Of a stretch of 64,000 nucleotides of DNA, positions 20,501 through 32,940 are shown in pieces (position 1 is the first letter of the stretch; each line of letters starts with the position of its first letter). Origin of the DNA: Phaseolus vulgaris. Lineage: Eukaryota; Streptophyta; Magnoliopsida; Fabales; Fabaceae. A program made the position numbers and the translations under genes. Location: assembly GCF_000499845.2 (NCBI RefSeq), contig NC_023751.2, forward strand, positions 34,036,309 through 34,100,308. Reading direction: 5' to 3'. The notes under the pieces were generated by a model. It worked only from the letters and a program-made list of their open reading frames with translations, had not been told where the DNA came from and made no database searches.

Positions 20501-23500
20501 ACTTTCATGGTTTACTTTTGTGCTTCTAAAGCTTATGAAATTGAATGATAAATCACACTGGTGCATGTTTCCAATCCAAGTTATTTCTCCCTTGTTAAAG
20601 AAAGCGGAAAGTAAGATATTGCATACTGATTTCTGGATCAAATTTATACTTCAAAAGAGTTTAGAGTAGCCGCACTACTTCAACATAACTCAACTTTTTT
20701 TTTCTCTCTCCCTGTTATTCCAGATTATTTCTTTGTGGAATCCAAGATTATCTCTAGCATGTGACATTTTAAGAAACTGCTATGAAGCCTTCGCCCTGTA
20801 TTCTTTTGGCAGATACCTGATTGCTTGTCTTGGTAAGTTACTAGCAGTAACCTCAATGTCTTGAGAATATGGCTATGGATGCTTTAGTATCCAGCATATC
20901 TAGTCTTCTTCTCATCTAAACTTGGCTATTTGAGAAAGGCAGGAAGTAAAGTAAAATAGAAGTTACGTATGTTATATCTGCAACTAAAAGCTGTTCATAT
21001 AGGATGTAGTCTTGGGGAACTGGAATAAAAAATTAGAAAAGGGTTTTCCGAAACACTTCAGCTTCTCAAGTCAACAGCTTATGTATTTGATGTTATACTT
21101 ACTTCTTTGCATTCCTATCACCCCAAACCCTTCAAAGAGCAAAATATGTTGGTTCATTCTCTATTCATTTCAGTGAGCATGTAATCCTGTTGTAGAGAAG
21201 ACCACGAATCATGAAGCTAAATGTCATAACTGAAAATATTTCACTTAACTCTATTCTTCAAATGCAATGTGCTAGGCGGTGAAGGAAAGGTTGTGGAACT
21301 ACTTGAGGATGAATATGCAGAGCACCTTCGTAAATCCTTGTCGGATGGCTTAAATGAGAATTATGACATGGATGATAGATCATTTTGCAACTTCTTTTGG
21401 CATCCAGGCAAGCTTGGAAAAGATCTTCTTACAATAGAAAAATTTGGTCTTGTTCAATATGTAAGTTGCTGAAGTTTTCCTTAATATTGCAGTTCACTGT
21501 ATTTCCGAAACGACTCTAATATCACTAAGATATAGTGCAGATGATCCTGAAGACTGTTTGTGCATTGTTAGCATTTATATTGGAACTGTTTGGTGTTTAT
21601 GGTGATGGGGAATTCAAGTGGTACTACGGGTGAGTATTTTATACCAAGATGGAATCCAATATCTGATATATCATGGTCTCTGGCATCATAAACTGATATC
21701 TCTCTCGTATGTTTTGACCATGCATTTTTATCCTCTAATATACACTGATTAATATTAGGCAAAGTCATCTTCAACTTTGTTCTATAATTATGGTTTTCCG
21801 CATTTTGCAGGTATCCATATATAGCAGTAGTAATGAACTTCAGTCAGATGTGGGCATTATATTGCCTTGTTCAGTTCTATAATGTTACTCATGAGAGACT
21901 TCAACCAATACAGCCACTTGCAAAGTTCATCAGCTTCAAGGCTATTGTGTTCGCTACTTGGTGGCAAGGTGTAGGTATTGCAGTATTGTGTGCATTTGGG
22001 GTGCTACCCAATGAGGGAAAATTCCAAACTGGTTTGCAAGATTTCTTAATTTGCATAGAGGTAATTCCTCTATATTTCTTTAGTCTTGTGGTCTTTCTCA
22101 TAACCGCCATTAAGATACAACAAACATTTTTTAAAAGCTAAGTTTGACGGATATTTTTCTGTTTTATCTAGCAGAAGGGGATAGTGATACATTTTGTCAT
22201 TCAATTTGCAAGGTTTACCTTCATCTTCTGCTTGCAATACTGGGGAAATGGGATATGAGTGAATAAAAAATAAAGAATGATTCTTTTCAATATATTTATT
22301 TTTGGGTGGTTGAAGAGAATCACCTTTTTTGTATGGAGAAAAGTTCGATTTTAATATCAATATTTCTAAACAAAATATTTTTTTGATAGATGATCTTCTT
22401 TTCTCCTACCTGGTGGCAAATGAATTGAAAGAATTTCATAATGCATATACTTCAGTTGGGGGCTGCTTCTTCCTGCACCTCCATACCTTCTTCTCTCACC
22501 TCCATAAATTTTCGAATTTCCAAAAATACCCCTCTGTAATATTCCGGATTACATAATCCGGAAGTTATTTTTCAAATTTGTAATTAACTTCCGGATTATA
22601 TAATCCGGAAGTCTTTTTTCATATGCATGATTACTTTCTGGATTACATAATTCGGAAGTCTTTTTTAACTTCCGGATTATATAATCCGGAAGTCTTTTTT
22701 CAAATGCGTTTCCGGATTACATAATCCGGAAGTTATTCTATGGGGGTGGCACAAGAAGGATAAAAATGTATTTTCATATTGTGTATGGAGGTACCAGAAG
22801 AAGATATGGAGGTGCAGGAAGAAACAGTCCAGTTGGGCGTCTAAGAAATGCTAGTAGCACACTCCTTACACACTTTTAACGCATTCTCTGTTCCATGAAT
22901 CTCATTTACTAGTGAACCCACCCTTTTTTCTGGATGTAATAGGGTTAACAAATAATGATAATTTCAGAGGCCTCGAAAAACAAAAATGTTCTTGTCAAGG
23001 TTTAAGCCTACGTATACAGAAGTGATAATTGGGTTTCTGAATTCTGCAAATCACCACAACAAAAATTCTATTATTTTTCAGAAATTAGTCCTCCTAAAAG
23101 AAGACGGTAAAAAGTATTTTCAGTTCCTTTTCATCCCAAAACTACTTTCATGTACATGGTAATGCAGATGGGCGTTGCAGCGGTAGCTCATGTGTTTGTA
23201 TTTTCTGCAAAACCATATAATTTTCTTCCTTCTGCCGCATATGGAAAAGTCAGAAAAGAAACAAAAGAAGGAGCCTTGGAGATTGATGACGAGAACAGGC
23301 AGAAAGCAGCTTTGCTAAAAGAGACATCGAGCCGAGTTGAGTCTCCAAGAACAAGTGTCACCGAGAGCGTCCAGGATATTGTTGTTGAAGGTGGTCAACG
23401 AGTAAGTTCATTGCCTAACAATAACATAATTTGCCTCAATTATCACTGTTAACCCCATCTTATCTATCCATCAGGTTGTCAAGGATGTTGTACTGGCAAT

Positions 23501-23639
23501 AAATCAAGCAATAGGACCTGTGGAAAAGGGAGTGACGAGAATTCAGCAAACCTTCCAGCACAGAGCAGTTGTTTCATCAGATGATGAGGAAAAGGAATCA
23601 GATATACAAGTAGAGAGAGATGTCATAATCTTAGCGTAA
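17573..23639 (+). CDS. LAZ1-homologue, DUF300 / OST-alpha-like membrane protein
   Basis: Eight exons: 17573-17722, 18035-18091, 20724-20832, 21276-21460, 21541-21629, 21811-22060, 23168-23401, 23475-23639; 412 residues, close to Arabidopsis LAZ1 homologue 2 in length. DUF300 proteins are polytopic membrane proteins related to animal organic-solute-transporter alpha; plant LAZ1 proteins have been linked to the vacuolar membrane, brassinosteroid signalling and cell death. Visible features: a first membrane segment at about 20-43, MVPIYATES (60-68), the family block [42 protein letters not shown], and a charged cytosolic tail after residue 300. The start ATG is used because the nearby ATG at 17562 reaches a stop after 13 codons. 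All introns are GT-AG. Introns 2 and 6 carry a copia 3' end and a palindrome-bearing MITE. Transport substrate unknown. Confidence 0.93.
18250..18416 (+). mobile_element. SINE-like element ending in a TTG run
   Basis: GTGGTGTTATGTGATCCATG, AATAAGGCTATTGGTATTG and a terminal run of TTG triplets (to about 18413) resemble the 3' end of TS-type plant SINEs, which end in (TTG)n. The 5' end and the A/B boxes were not identified. It lies in intron 2 of the LAZ1 gene. Confidence 0.45.
19095..19690 (-). mobile_element. Ty1/copia 3' end: RNase H, polypurine tract and LTR start
   Basis: The minus strand encodes [48 protein letters not shown] and [15 protein letters not shown], the copia RNase H end, broken by in-frame stops. 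Then come a polypurine tract (TTGAGGGGG) and TGTTAG at 19252 (start of the 3' LTR), with sequence down to about 19095. It is antisense in intron 2 of the LAZ1 gene and its 5' part is missing. Confidence 0.85.
22461..22829. mobile_element. MITE with ~35-bp terminal inverted repeats and 8-bp target duplication
   Basis: The left end GGCTGCTTCTTCCTGCACCT is an imperfect inverted copy of the right end (AGGTGCAGGAAGAAACAGTC), with similarity continuing through CTCCATACCTTCTTCT. CAGTTGGG flanks it at 22453-22460 and 22830-22837. An 8-bp duplication fits hAT-type transposition, but the superfamily is not certain. The 369-bp element has no coding capacity, lies in intron 6 of the LAZ1 gene and contains the palindrome array described separately. 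Confidence 0.85.
22542..22731. repeat. Array of five 22-bp palindromes
   Basis: The self-complementary unit with half-site TTCCGGATTA joined to TAATCCGGAA by one AC/AT step recurs at 22542, 22589, about 22636 (degenerate), 22670 and 22710. Spacing is 34-47 bp. Linkers are related AGTCTTTTTTC-type sequence. Each unit can form a hairpin or bind a dimeric protein. It is internal to a MITE. Confidence 0.9.
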
Positions 23640-24198
23640 AGGGAAAGAAATTGAAACCATGTAAATTTTTAGGATGGAAGTTGAAGAAGCGGGCTTTATT
23701 TTACACATCAAGAGATCATATTTTACACAATATATTGGTAATTTCTGCCTGCTTTACATTTTAATTTGTAAAAATGTTGATGCAACTGTAGAAGACTATC
23801 TTACTAGTTCTAGGACATGCTAGAATAGACAGTATAAACATCACTCCTCTGGTACTTGAGAAGAGGGTAAAAAATGACAAAAGATTTCTTTTGTTTGTTT
23901 TAAACAGTAAAAAATCATTTGAGATATGTGTCTAATAAGCTAAAAGGAGGGAGTAAAACTGTATTTGACAGAAACTTTTTTCTTTTCTAACATTACAAGC
24001 ATTGAAAATTGACTTTCTATTGCCAATTAAACATGCCGGACAATATACCCTTGGAAAATTTATATTACCCAATTTTGGCACGAAAAATGAACTATGAAAC
24101 GAAACTGGTGACTTAAGCATATACATTTACAAAGCAGCAACCCATTAAACAGTAACTTCTATGTAGTGTACAACAACCATACATCAAGTTTTGAGGTT
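23640..24198. other. Convergent 3' intergenic gap
   Basis: It separates the ends of the LAZ1 gene (+) and the vWA gene (-). It should hold both 3' untranslated regions. No extra gene is visible. Confidence 0.6.
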
Positions 24199-27100
24199 TC
24201 AGCTTTCATTTCCAGAACAGCATATATCTGCACAACATTCAAGGCAGCTGAAGCATCCCAAACCAACGCAAATTTGAGTAATTGTAACTGCACAATGGTT
24301 GTTTATCCGGGTACAGGTATGGATGCAGCACATGCAACAACAGCAGTGATTGCATAAGGAGCCACAACAGTTCGTGGCCGCTTTAATAAAGATATCAGCC
24401 CCATCAGGCCCTTTTGCTTCCTGACTTCCTGGCTGAATGTTTTCAGCAGTTGCAATCAAGTTGCCAAATCCTATACCTAAGTGAGGGAGCAAAAACATCT
24501 GCTGCCCTTGTTCTTTTGCTCCAGTCTTTTGATGGCTCTTTTTTGACACCTTTTTGCAATGATTTAGAAGAACGATCAGAAAGGGAATTGATATTTTATT
24601 TATTGAAGAATAAAAGAACTAACAAAACCACAATAGAAAATTGAGTTATGGGAGTTCGATTAAAACAGGCAACCCAACAAACTCTAGTTTTTGTCATGTT
24701 ACCATATATCCACATTTCAAAGTGTGAAATGACAAAATTCGTTTACGCAAGATTATATCCATTTTATTAGGAAAAAGAACCTAAACTTTTGATACATACT
24801 TCTTTCTTTCCATCGGATTCCTTGACATTCTTTCGATGATCATTCTCAAGATATGCCATACTCGTGTACTCGGATATAAAGCCCGTTTGTAAGCTTAGTT
24901 TTGCAACCTGCCATTTAAATGTAGCACAAGAAAAAATTATTAGAGAAAAAAAAATGGCCCAATATCAAATTGAGGAACCATTACAACCTAGATGAAATTT
25001 TAACTCAAGCATGTGAATACGTGGAGTGATAGAACAGAAACTATTAACAGACCTGCTGTTCTAATCTCTCATCTTTTGAGAGCCATGCTTGAGCAGTAAG
25101 ATACTCTATTTGATCTCTTGCACAAATCTGTTAAAGGAAAAGCAGTGCAGGAAAATAATAATTAACAGTAAAGGAAATGACACAGAATAACAAACTTGTG
25201 CTTCTTTATTACAAGGAAGGTAACTACAATATGCAAGAGTATATAGATGAAGCAAACTATTTTTGGTGTACGTACGCACACATTAGAAGGATAAAGAAAG
25301 CCATAGTTCATTATGTACCCACAGAAAATCATAACGAAGGAATGTAAAAAAATGGAATTAAGACTAGATGTGACTGGTATGTCACTCTATGTTTCATGAA
25401 ATGACAGATCCTTCAAAGTTCAAGATGACAGAGTACCAAATAGATTTCTAACACCCATAAACAAAATTCGAGCATCCTCTCCAGAAATTTTAGATATAGT
25501 TTAAGGGGGGGAAACAAGACAAATAAACCTGAATTGTGAATAAGCAAGGTAGTGCGAAGAGCATTACCCTTTGTATAGGTATGTCCTTAGCCTCTTGAAT
25601 CTTCATATCTATCACAAAATTACTGAAATCAGCCAAGAACCCTTTAATTTCAAGATCTTTGGGAAAACTTCCATTGTATCTTCCAGATAAAATCAATGGA
25701 CCATCTGAGGAAAGATCTGGAATATGGAAGGGGCACACCTATCACAAGATATATTGCAAATAATGCCATTAGAGTGAACCACAAGCTCAGGGGAAGTTAG
25801 ACTAAAATAGAACATATAATAACACATGCTACAGAAAAGTAATATCCATACTTGACAGGACATATGAATCTCATCATGGCATTATTTATGAGTCTTCAAT
25901 CTCTAATATTTTTCCAAAGATACAAATGAGAAAAAAGAAACATAAAAGAAAAATGTAAGTATCCCCCAAAGGTATCAGGGAACTGCAGAATTCAGTAGGA
26001 AGAGTGTAGTAACTAAAAACGAAGCCATTTTTTTTTCATGCACGACCTGTCATAAATCAAAAATTACTCCATCAAAAACAGTGGAGACATGATAACTGAT
26101 TCCCAGTTTAGAAAATCTATACCAAGAGAAACAAAAATGGGGCCAAAGCCCAAGGAATTAAGTTGACCAAATCCTGTTAGTTAAAGGGAAGCTTTGTCAG
26201 TAAAGCCATTAGAGTTAGTTAATTAGTTAGCCTGATATAAATAGAGGCAGAGAGTGTAATGGAGTACGGAAGTTGGTCAAGTTAGGCTCCTGAAATACTG
26301 GTGAAGCCTCCTTTCTATCTTCTGGACCCTAGATATCCATTGATCCAGAGTTGGAGATTACTCAATAAACTTCTAAATGTCATTTTCTTCTGCGCCCTAT
26401 TTTGTGATTCATTTCCTTAAGACAGATATCAATATTTTTAGCTTGGTTAAGGTAGAACAATATCAAAGTCAAGAAAGGAAATTAGTGAAAAGAAAAAAAG
26501 CAAACACGGGTGACACATTTATTATTTTCCTTTATCTAGCCAGGTACCAGTAAGATGTTTACCTCAACTTCATTCAGACCATTGAATATGTCCACTGTGA
26601 TATTTGCAAGAACAAGAGATGAAGCTTTGTCGAACAATTGCAGCATCTGAGACTCGACCAAATCTGGCAATAAATTCAAATATATCATAATGCCATTGAA
26701 ATAACTTGTATTTTTTAACACCGAAATATTTTTTATAAGGTTGACAAAATTGCTAACTCACAGTGCACCTACGGGTAGGTAGGCAATCAGCAATTTTACT
26801 CTACTTCTGTTTTTAATGTTTATGCATCCCTTGCGATTAAACAATTGAAAGAGGGCCTTTCAATAAACAATTGTGAAACTTGTGTGCAAAACCATTGTAG
26901 GACCTCTTATTGGAATGTTCCAAGTACAATACATAAAGTTACAACCTACCTTAGATAATATAATTGCTTGTCAGGTATGTGTTCATTGACATAGTTTGAA
27001 GATCAAAATGTCTCTAGAATCCAAAATTTCCACTAAGCTCATAATAACAAGAACTATAAACAACAACAATGACATTTACTTTTTGAAGTTAAAGTTTAGA

Positions 27101-30100
27101 ACTTGCCTACATCCAATGCTGCAACATGTTGGCCCCGACTTATCGTAGCAAGCATCCGCAAGAAATAATTATTGCAGAATGGACCTGGGATTGAATTTGA
27201 TTTTAGTAACATTAGCAAATAAACTAATAAAAGATTTCACGAGAAAATATAAGAATCGATCAATTTTAATTGGGTAAGAACGTAATAATGAATCCAGAGT
27301 TAAAATACTGGAAAGAAGAAATCATACCTATACCAAAAGTATAAATTCGTGGGGACATCGACTCTCCATTGGTCACATGATTCTTTATCACATCACAAAT
27401 TTGTCTCTCATCTTCAACAGTCCCATCTGTAACTAGGAAAATAATTGGAACTGAACTTTGAGCATGAGAGAGCATCTCTATTGCCTGAAAGCAAAGACAA
27501 AGTAAAAATATACAAAATATACAATGCAACGCTACTCAATGACAGTGAACAGAAAGAACTATGGTGACCATTAACAATCACAAACTCTAATTTGAGGGTC
27601 ACAAAGAGAGTAAAACTATTTGGTTCTACATGCATCAAATTGAGCATAGATTGATTCATTTGTTCAGTAGACAGTACATTACACTTTGGTTCAGAAATTT
27701 TCTTGTTAAACAATGAGTGATTGGAACTAAAACATGACAAACTAACTTAGAGTGTTGACACACAGACACTCAAACAGATAAAAATACCTAGAAAACACCT
27801 AATGATGTGACTTTTAATATATTATTTTATTATTGAATATTTAATAAAAGGAAAGTTCAGCAAAGAAAAATATTTCTCAATGGATGTTGGATGAGTGTTT
27901 GAGTTTTAAAGTGTGTTTGTGTATATCTTTTTTCCAACTAAAAAATGGTTTTTGAATATATAATTAACAAATAATATGTCAAATAGAAACATAAAATTCA
28001 CCCCCAAGGAAAAAAGAAAATTTGTATGGATATTTAAGTTACCGTGTTTAAAGGATGCAAAATATTCGTATCACCCCCTGCAACAAAATTCATGTTAATC
28101 CACTCTATGGCCCTTTCAACAGCATCCTTTGAAGCCAATTCCATTGATGCTGAAAATTGGTATATATCTCCATTAAATGCTATAATACTAAATGAATCGT
28201 CCGGATTGAGCTTAGCGAGAGCAACCGATAGTGCATTTCTTGTGTCATCAATTAGCTTTCCCCGCATGCTTCCACTGACGTCAATTACAAATATGATGTC
28301 CTTTCTGAATATCTAGACATTGAGTAGGACCAGTAATGTGAACAAAATGACTATCAGAAAACTAAATGCACACCCACAAAGTTTACAGATACTTTACAAA
28401 CCTTCTTACTCTGAAGATTTCCGGGAGAAAGGTACGTGCAGAACATATCTCTTTGATCAAAATCATCCACAGATGCAGATTCCAAGAGAACCCCACCACT
28501 TATATGACTTGAATTATCCTGAATTTATACAACATACCAGCTTTCAACAGCTGAAGCTACAAATAAGATTGACAATAAAAGTGGTATTGAGTCTTACAGG
28601 CATAGCATATGAAAAGCTAAAATCAGTTTTTGACCACGAGAGAACGTCTGACTCATACAAGAAACCCGTACTCCCATCATCATTGTGCCTCACTTTCTGT
28701 AAAGTCAGGGAATAGAACAACGTCACATGGTTAATTGGTTGTACATAAAATATGAACTATAATACCACCAAGAATTGAACCAAATATGAACCTTCATGGA
28801 ATGACTCATTTTCGGGCTTACAAGCTCACTTCCATCTATAGCATTCACAGTTATTTCTATCTTCTCTTTTTTCGACATTTTCGTCCCAACAGGGTTGACA
28901 AACTCAGGAAAGGTAAATGGCACATTCAAGCAAAACTCATCCTTGCTGTATAGCATCTTCTGGTACCAACTAATTTTAACAGATAATTTGGAACCTCCGT
29001 CGATCTGTTACAAGCACAAGAAACATATGAACAAGATAAATAAACCATATGGACCTAAAAATCAATAACCTTCAGAATACACAGACTATAATATCTACCT
29101 GAGGTATATTCAAAGTAAACAAATTAGGCCCGATAAAGCCTCCATCTTGACATTGGATCATATTCTCCTTACCATTATTGCCTTTCGTATCAACCAGCAG
29201 AGTAGTATAAGACTTCCTATGAACACTGACTTCCACACCTAGAATTGAACCCTGTTAGCCAAATAGTATCAGAACACAAAATCTGCAACTTCATTGAAGA
29301 ATTATTCAAACACAACATGATTGGGAGTCAATGGAAACCTTACATATAGGCCAGTTTTCAAAACATTAATTCGGGACTCATTCCACATTAAATCATATAT
29401 AAAAAATTATTAGATATTCACAAACAGAACAACAGATAATGGATGTGGAACGACAGAAAATCTACCCTAGACTTCTTATTCAAGTCCCGCAACTATTAAG
29501 CATTGGTGCGAGTATTTGTAAACTTGATCTTGGGTACTATCGGTTAAGTTTGAAAAGTAGTGATTTATGCTTGAAGTCTTTTATTTTAAAAGCAAGTTCA
29601 CATAAAAATTAGTAGAAAAATTCTCAACTAGTGCAAATTTTCTGTTTCCTTTAACTCAAAGGAAGTTTTAGGGACATGATCACGTTTAGTTGAAAAGGCA
29701 AACATAATTTATTTTTGGTTTAATACATATTTAGGATTTTTAATTAGGTCCCTAAATCAACAAAAAATATTATTACAACCTTAATGATATTCTATCATTT
29801 TTATAAATTTATTCCTATACTTATCCGCACTTTACCCTTTCATAAAGAGAAAAACAAAAAAGTACTCCTTCACAGAGTAAAATTATTTCGTAAACTATTA
29901 TATTTAAAAAAAATATTTTTAACTTGTCAAATTTCATCTTACTTTTTTTTCCTATTTTATTTCTCGAAAATGATATTTTAAAAAACAAACATTAGTTATT
30001 TTTGGTTTTGCCATTACATTAGTATATTTTATTTAGTTTCTCTTAATATTTTAATCATTCAGCGAGTTCATTGAAAGAAAACAGTAACAATCATGAAACG

Positions 30101-30606
30101 AAAAAAGAAAAAGAAAATTACAAATAGCAGCGTATAGCAACAAAAATAAGTGATTCCAAATAAAAACAAACTTGCAAAGGAAGGAACACGAAAACATGGA
30201 ACGTTTCAGGCACCTGATGTGGAACGGGGACGGCGACGATGCAATCGCAGGAGCGGCTGCCGGAGATGCAGTGGAGGCGCCAGGTGGCGAAGAGGGTGAC
30301 GAAGGCGGCGGCGTCGAGATGGCAATGCGCCTGAAGGTGAACGGCGGTCATGTGGAGAGGAATGTGCGCGGGAGGGTCGCACTTACCGTGGACGTAGGGC
30401 TGGTAGCTGGGAACGTCGGGGTTGTCGACGATAGCAGGATCGTGAATGACGGCGTAGAGCATGGGCGCGGTGGGGAGGTAGGCGGTGTGGGACTTGGACA
30501 TGGTGAGAGGAGGCTTGGGCGGGGAGACGGCGCGGTCTTTGCCGAAGTAAATCCGCTTGGAGAGGTGAAGGCCCTCCTCCACCGATTTGGAGAATTCCTC
30601 TGCCAT
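24199..30606 (-). CDS. VIT / von Willebrand factor A domain protein (ITIH-like, At1g19110 type)
   Basis: Thirteen exons (minus, 5' to 3'): 30606-30214, 29251-29099, 29004-28792, 28696-28598, 28518-28402, 28312-28043, 27484-27328, 27184-27107, 26663-26563, 25738-25568, 25127-25053, 24907-24800, 24549-24199; 761 residues, near the 754 I recall for Arabidopsis At1g19110. It resembles animal inter-alpha-trypsin-inhibitor heavy chains: a VIT-like region (about 130-290), then a vWA domain from about 326 with a complete MIDAS start D336-V-S338-G-S340 and the FLVTDGTVEDE strand. Function in plants is not established; MIDAS implies a metal-dependent ligand contact. There is no signal peptide, so it is likely cytosolic. 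Intron 8 has a GC donor. The last 57 residues hold 18 cysteines (NCCGSLCNHCCCCMCC...), a possible lipid-modified or metal-binding tail. Exon 1 is GC-rich. The ATG is the first Met that gives the family N-terminus. Confidence 0.9.
26175..26412. mobile_element. Possible solo LTR
   Basis: In intron 9 of the vWA gene, sequence starting TGTTAGTTAAAGGGAAGC contains TATAAATAG (about 26236) and CAATAAACTTC (about 26361), the promoter and polyadenylation signals expected of a short LTR. A clear target duplication was not found. Confidence 0.35.
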
Positions 30607-30848
30607 GGCTTCAAGAGAGAAGGTAAGGAGACATTGAGTTCCTTCCTTCTCAAACCACCCTCGTTCCGTTTTCCGTTTCCAACCAATTTCAATATCTCTC
30701 ACCAACCTTCAAAAATAGACGCACCCTCATACAATAACGGACACCACCCACGTGGCTCCCTCCTTTTTCCCTAATAAACCTCTTTTCGAATAATAAATAT
30801 AAATTTATATTAAATCTTCTTCTAAAAATTTCATAATTAGCACAATAT

Positions 30849-31265
30849 TCATTGTAAAAAAATTATTAAATAGTTAAAATTAGCACGTGTAGATAAAAAA
30901 AATTATTAAATAATAAATAATCAATCATTATATTAACTAAATTAATATATTAATTTACAAATTGAAGAATTATTAATTTTTAAAGTGGTTTTTATTAATA
31001 ATAAAAATTTATAAAATAATTTTTAAATTGGTATTTAGAATATTAATAGAAATTAATTTAAAATATAAAGTTGTAAGTAGCTAATCTTTCTAGCTAAAAG
31101 TTAGATACTAATTTAGAAACTATTTTATAAATTTTTGTTGATAATAAAAACTATTTTAGATACCAATAATTTTTTTAGTTTATAGGATAGTCTCTAATTT
31201 AGTCAAATAGTAATTAATCATTTTGATATCTAAAATTAATTTTTATTTAATTATTATATTTAATT
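30849..31265. mobile_element. Foldback MITE, copy D (diverged)
   Basis: It shares phrases with the 7161 family: AAAAAAATTATTAAATA near the left, TTAGATACTAATTTAGAAAC and TAGTCTCTAATTTAGT toward the right, in inverted arrangement. The termini are eroded. It lies upstream of the vWA gene. Confidence 0.45.
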
Positions 31266-31499
31266 ATTTTTTTTAATGATTGGAAATAGTTGAAACCAAA
31301 AATAAATTCCTTCCATTATTGAGTTGACACTTTGATCTCCAAAATTACCTTAAAGAGTTGAAAGGATTCTTGCAGGTGATAATACAGTTAGTTGAAACTG
31401 AATTTTCTTTCATAACTTAGTTTTGTTGTCTTGCTCATTATATGTATTCTCCATCTTCTCTGAATAATGATACAAAACCTTTTTTTTTTCTTCCTAGTC
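31266..31499. other. Intergenic spacer
   Basis: AT-rich sequence between the foldback copy and the copia relic. Nothing recognised. Confidence 0.5.
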
Positions 31500-32940
31500 T
31501 TTTGTTATGGTATTAACTACTCTTTATGTTATTATAGTTGTTGCAACCATCAAGTGGTATCTTAAAGGATTAGATGATAACAATATTTGTGATTTTAATG
31601 AAGAGGCTGAGGTGTACTTATTTCTAGACTATAAATGAGATGAAAATATGGTTTGCAAATTGAATAAATCTTTATGTAATCTTAAACAAGTACACAATGG
31701 TACTTGAGATTTTTTTTCTTTCCTTCAAACTCATAGTTTTAATAAGTTGTTTTTAATCATTCTTTGTTAATTAAAAAAAAATAGGAATATCATTGTTTTA
31801 TTGGTTTAAGTTGATAATGTAGTTCTAGGTGAAAATAATATAAAAAATAATTCCAAAATCATAAAATTTGTGGGCGATTCTTTAAAATTAAAGATCTTAA
31901 ATATTTTCTAAAAATAGAAGTAATAATATTGGTATTATTCTTGATCACATAAAGTATACTTGAGAAAAGATGATGGAACCATCTTACAAGATCCTTGAGA
32001 ATGTAGAAGACTCGTTGAAAGATTGATTAACCTTCACAATACCAAATCCAAATTGCTCACACGATTCACAAGTCCAGTCAATATATTTCTTGCCTTACAG
32101 ATGTTTACAAGCAAGTTGCATATCACGTCCTTAGTTACTTAAAAGTTACTCCAAGAAAAGGTATATTTATCTTTATCAACCAACAACTTCAAATTCATGT
32201 CTTCAGTTATTCGATTGGACTAGTTGTGAGGACACTAGATAGCCTGTTATTGGATATCTAGTCTACATAGGAAACTTTCTTGTCTCTTGGGAATCAAACA
32301 AGCAAACCTATCATATCTAGAAACACCTTGGAAGCATAACATTGTCCTTGCTTCCACAACTTGCAAAATTCAATGGTTGTTGTCTATTCTTCAAGTTCTT
32401 ATTCAATGTGATCATCCACCTTCTCTGTTTTACGACAATCAGTATGTATCAAATTTTGCTTCAAATTTAGTCTTTTATGAAAGGATAAAACATATAGAGA
32501 TTGATTATCACCTTGTTAGAGAAAAGGACCTTCTTAGTATTCTTAAGTTTTTACTTTCTTCTAGCAATCAACTTACTCATATTACCAAATCTCTTTCTCC
32601 AACTAGTTTTCTTGACAATTGTTCAAAGCTGGGAATGGTTAATTCACACTCTCAGCTTAAGGGAGGTCTTAGAGAGTTTACTTTATTGGCCACTATACAT
32701 TTTGTTTTCTTGTCTTTTTTAAACCGTCTAAACTATGTTTAGACAATCTATTAAATTAGTCTTTTACATACTAGACCATCTAATGATGACTTATCAAAAT
32801 CGTTTGATGATAAAGTTTGTTAGGTGTTTTCTATTTGTGTTTATGCTACTTTTTTTCTTCCTTTATATTTAGTCATATGTGACAATGCTTTGTAACTTTA
32901 AGTTTATCAATAACAATTTTTTTAACCTTTTCTCCATTAT
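31500..32940 (+). mobile_element. Degenerate Ty1/copia retrotransposon, 3' half
   Basis: Fragments of reverse transcriptase and RNase H are readable on the plus strand. The best preserved is at 32287-32742: KIQWLLSILQVL, PSLFYDNQYVSNFASNLVFY, ERIKHIEIDYHLVREKD and TKSLSPTSFLDNCSKLGM, matching the copia RNase H end. A weak purine tract (TTAAGGGAGG, about 32657) precedes LTR-like sequence. Many stops and frameshifts: it is inactive. Confidence 0.8.

Noticed and set aside
22542..22731. Regular repeats with spacers resembling a CRISPR array
   Set aside because: The units are palindromes within a eukaryotic MITE, the spacers are related to each other, and the sequence lies in an intron of a plant gene.
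28320..28715. 131-codon open frame on the plus strand
   Set aside because: It crosses introns and exons of the vWA gene on the opposite strand; no domain was seen.
30172..30774. 200-codon open frame on the plus strand
   Set aside because: It is the antisense shadow of the GC-rich exon 1 of the vWA gene; it has low-complexity Gly/Glu/Val composition and no family resemblance.
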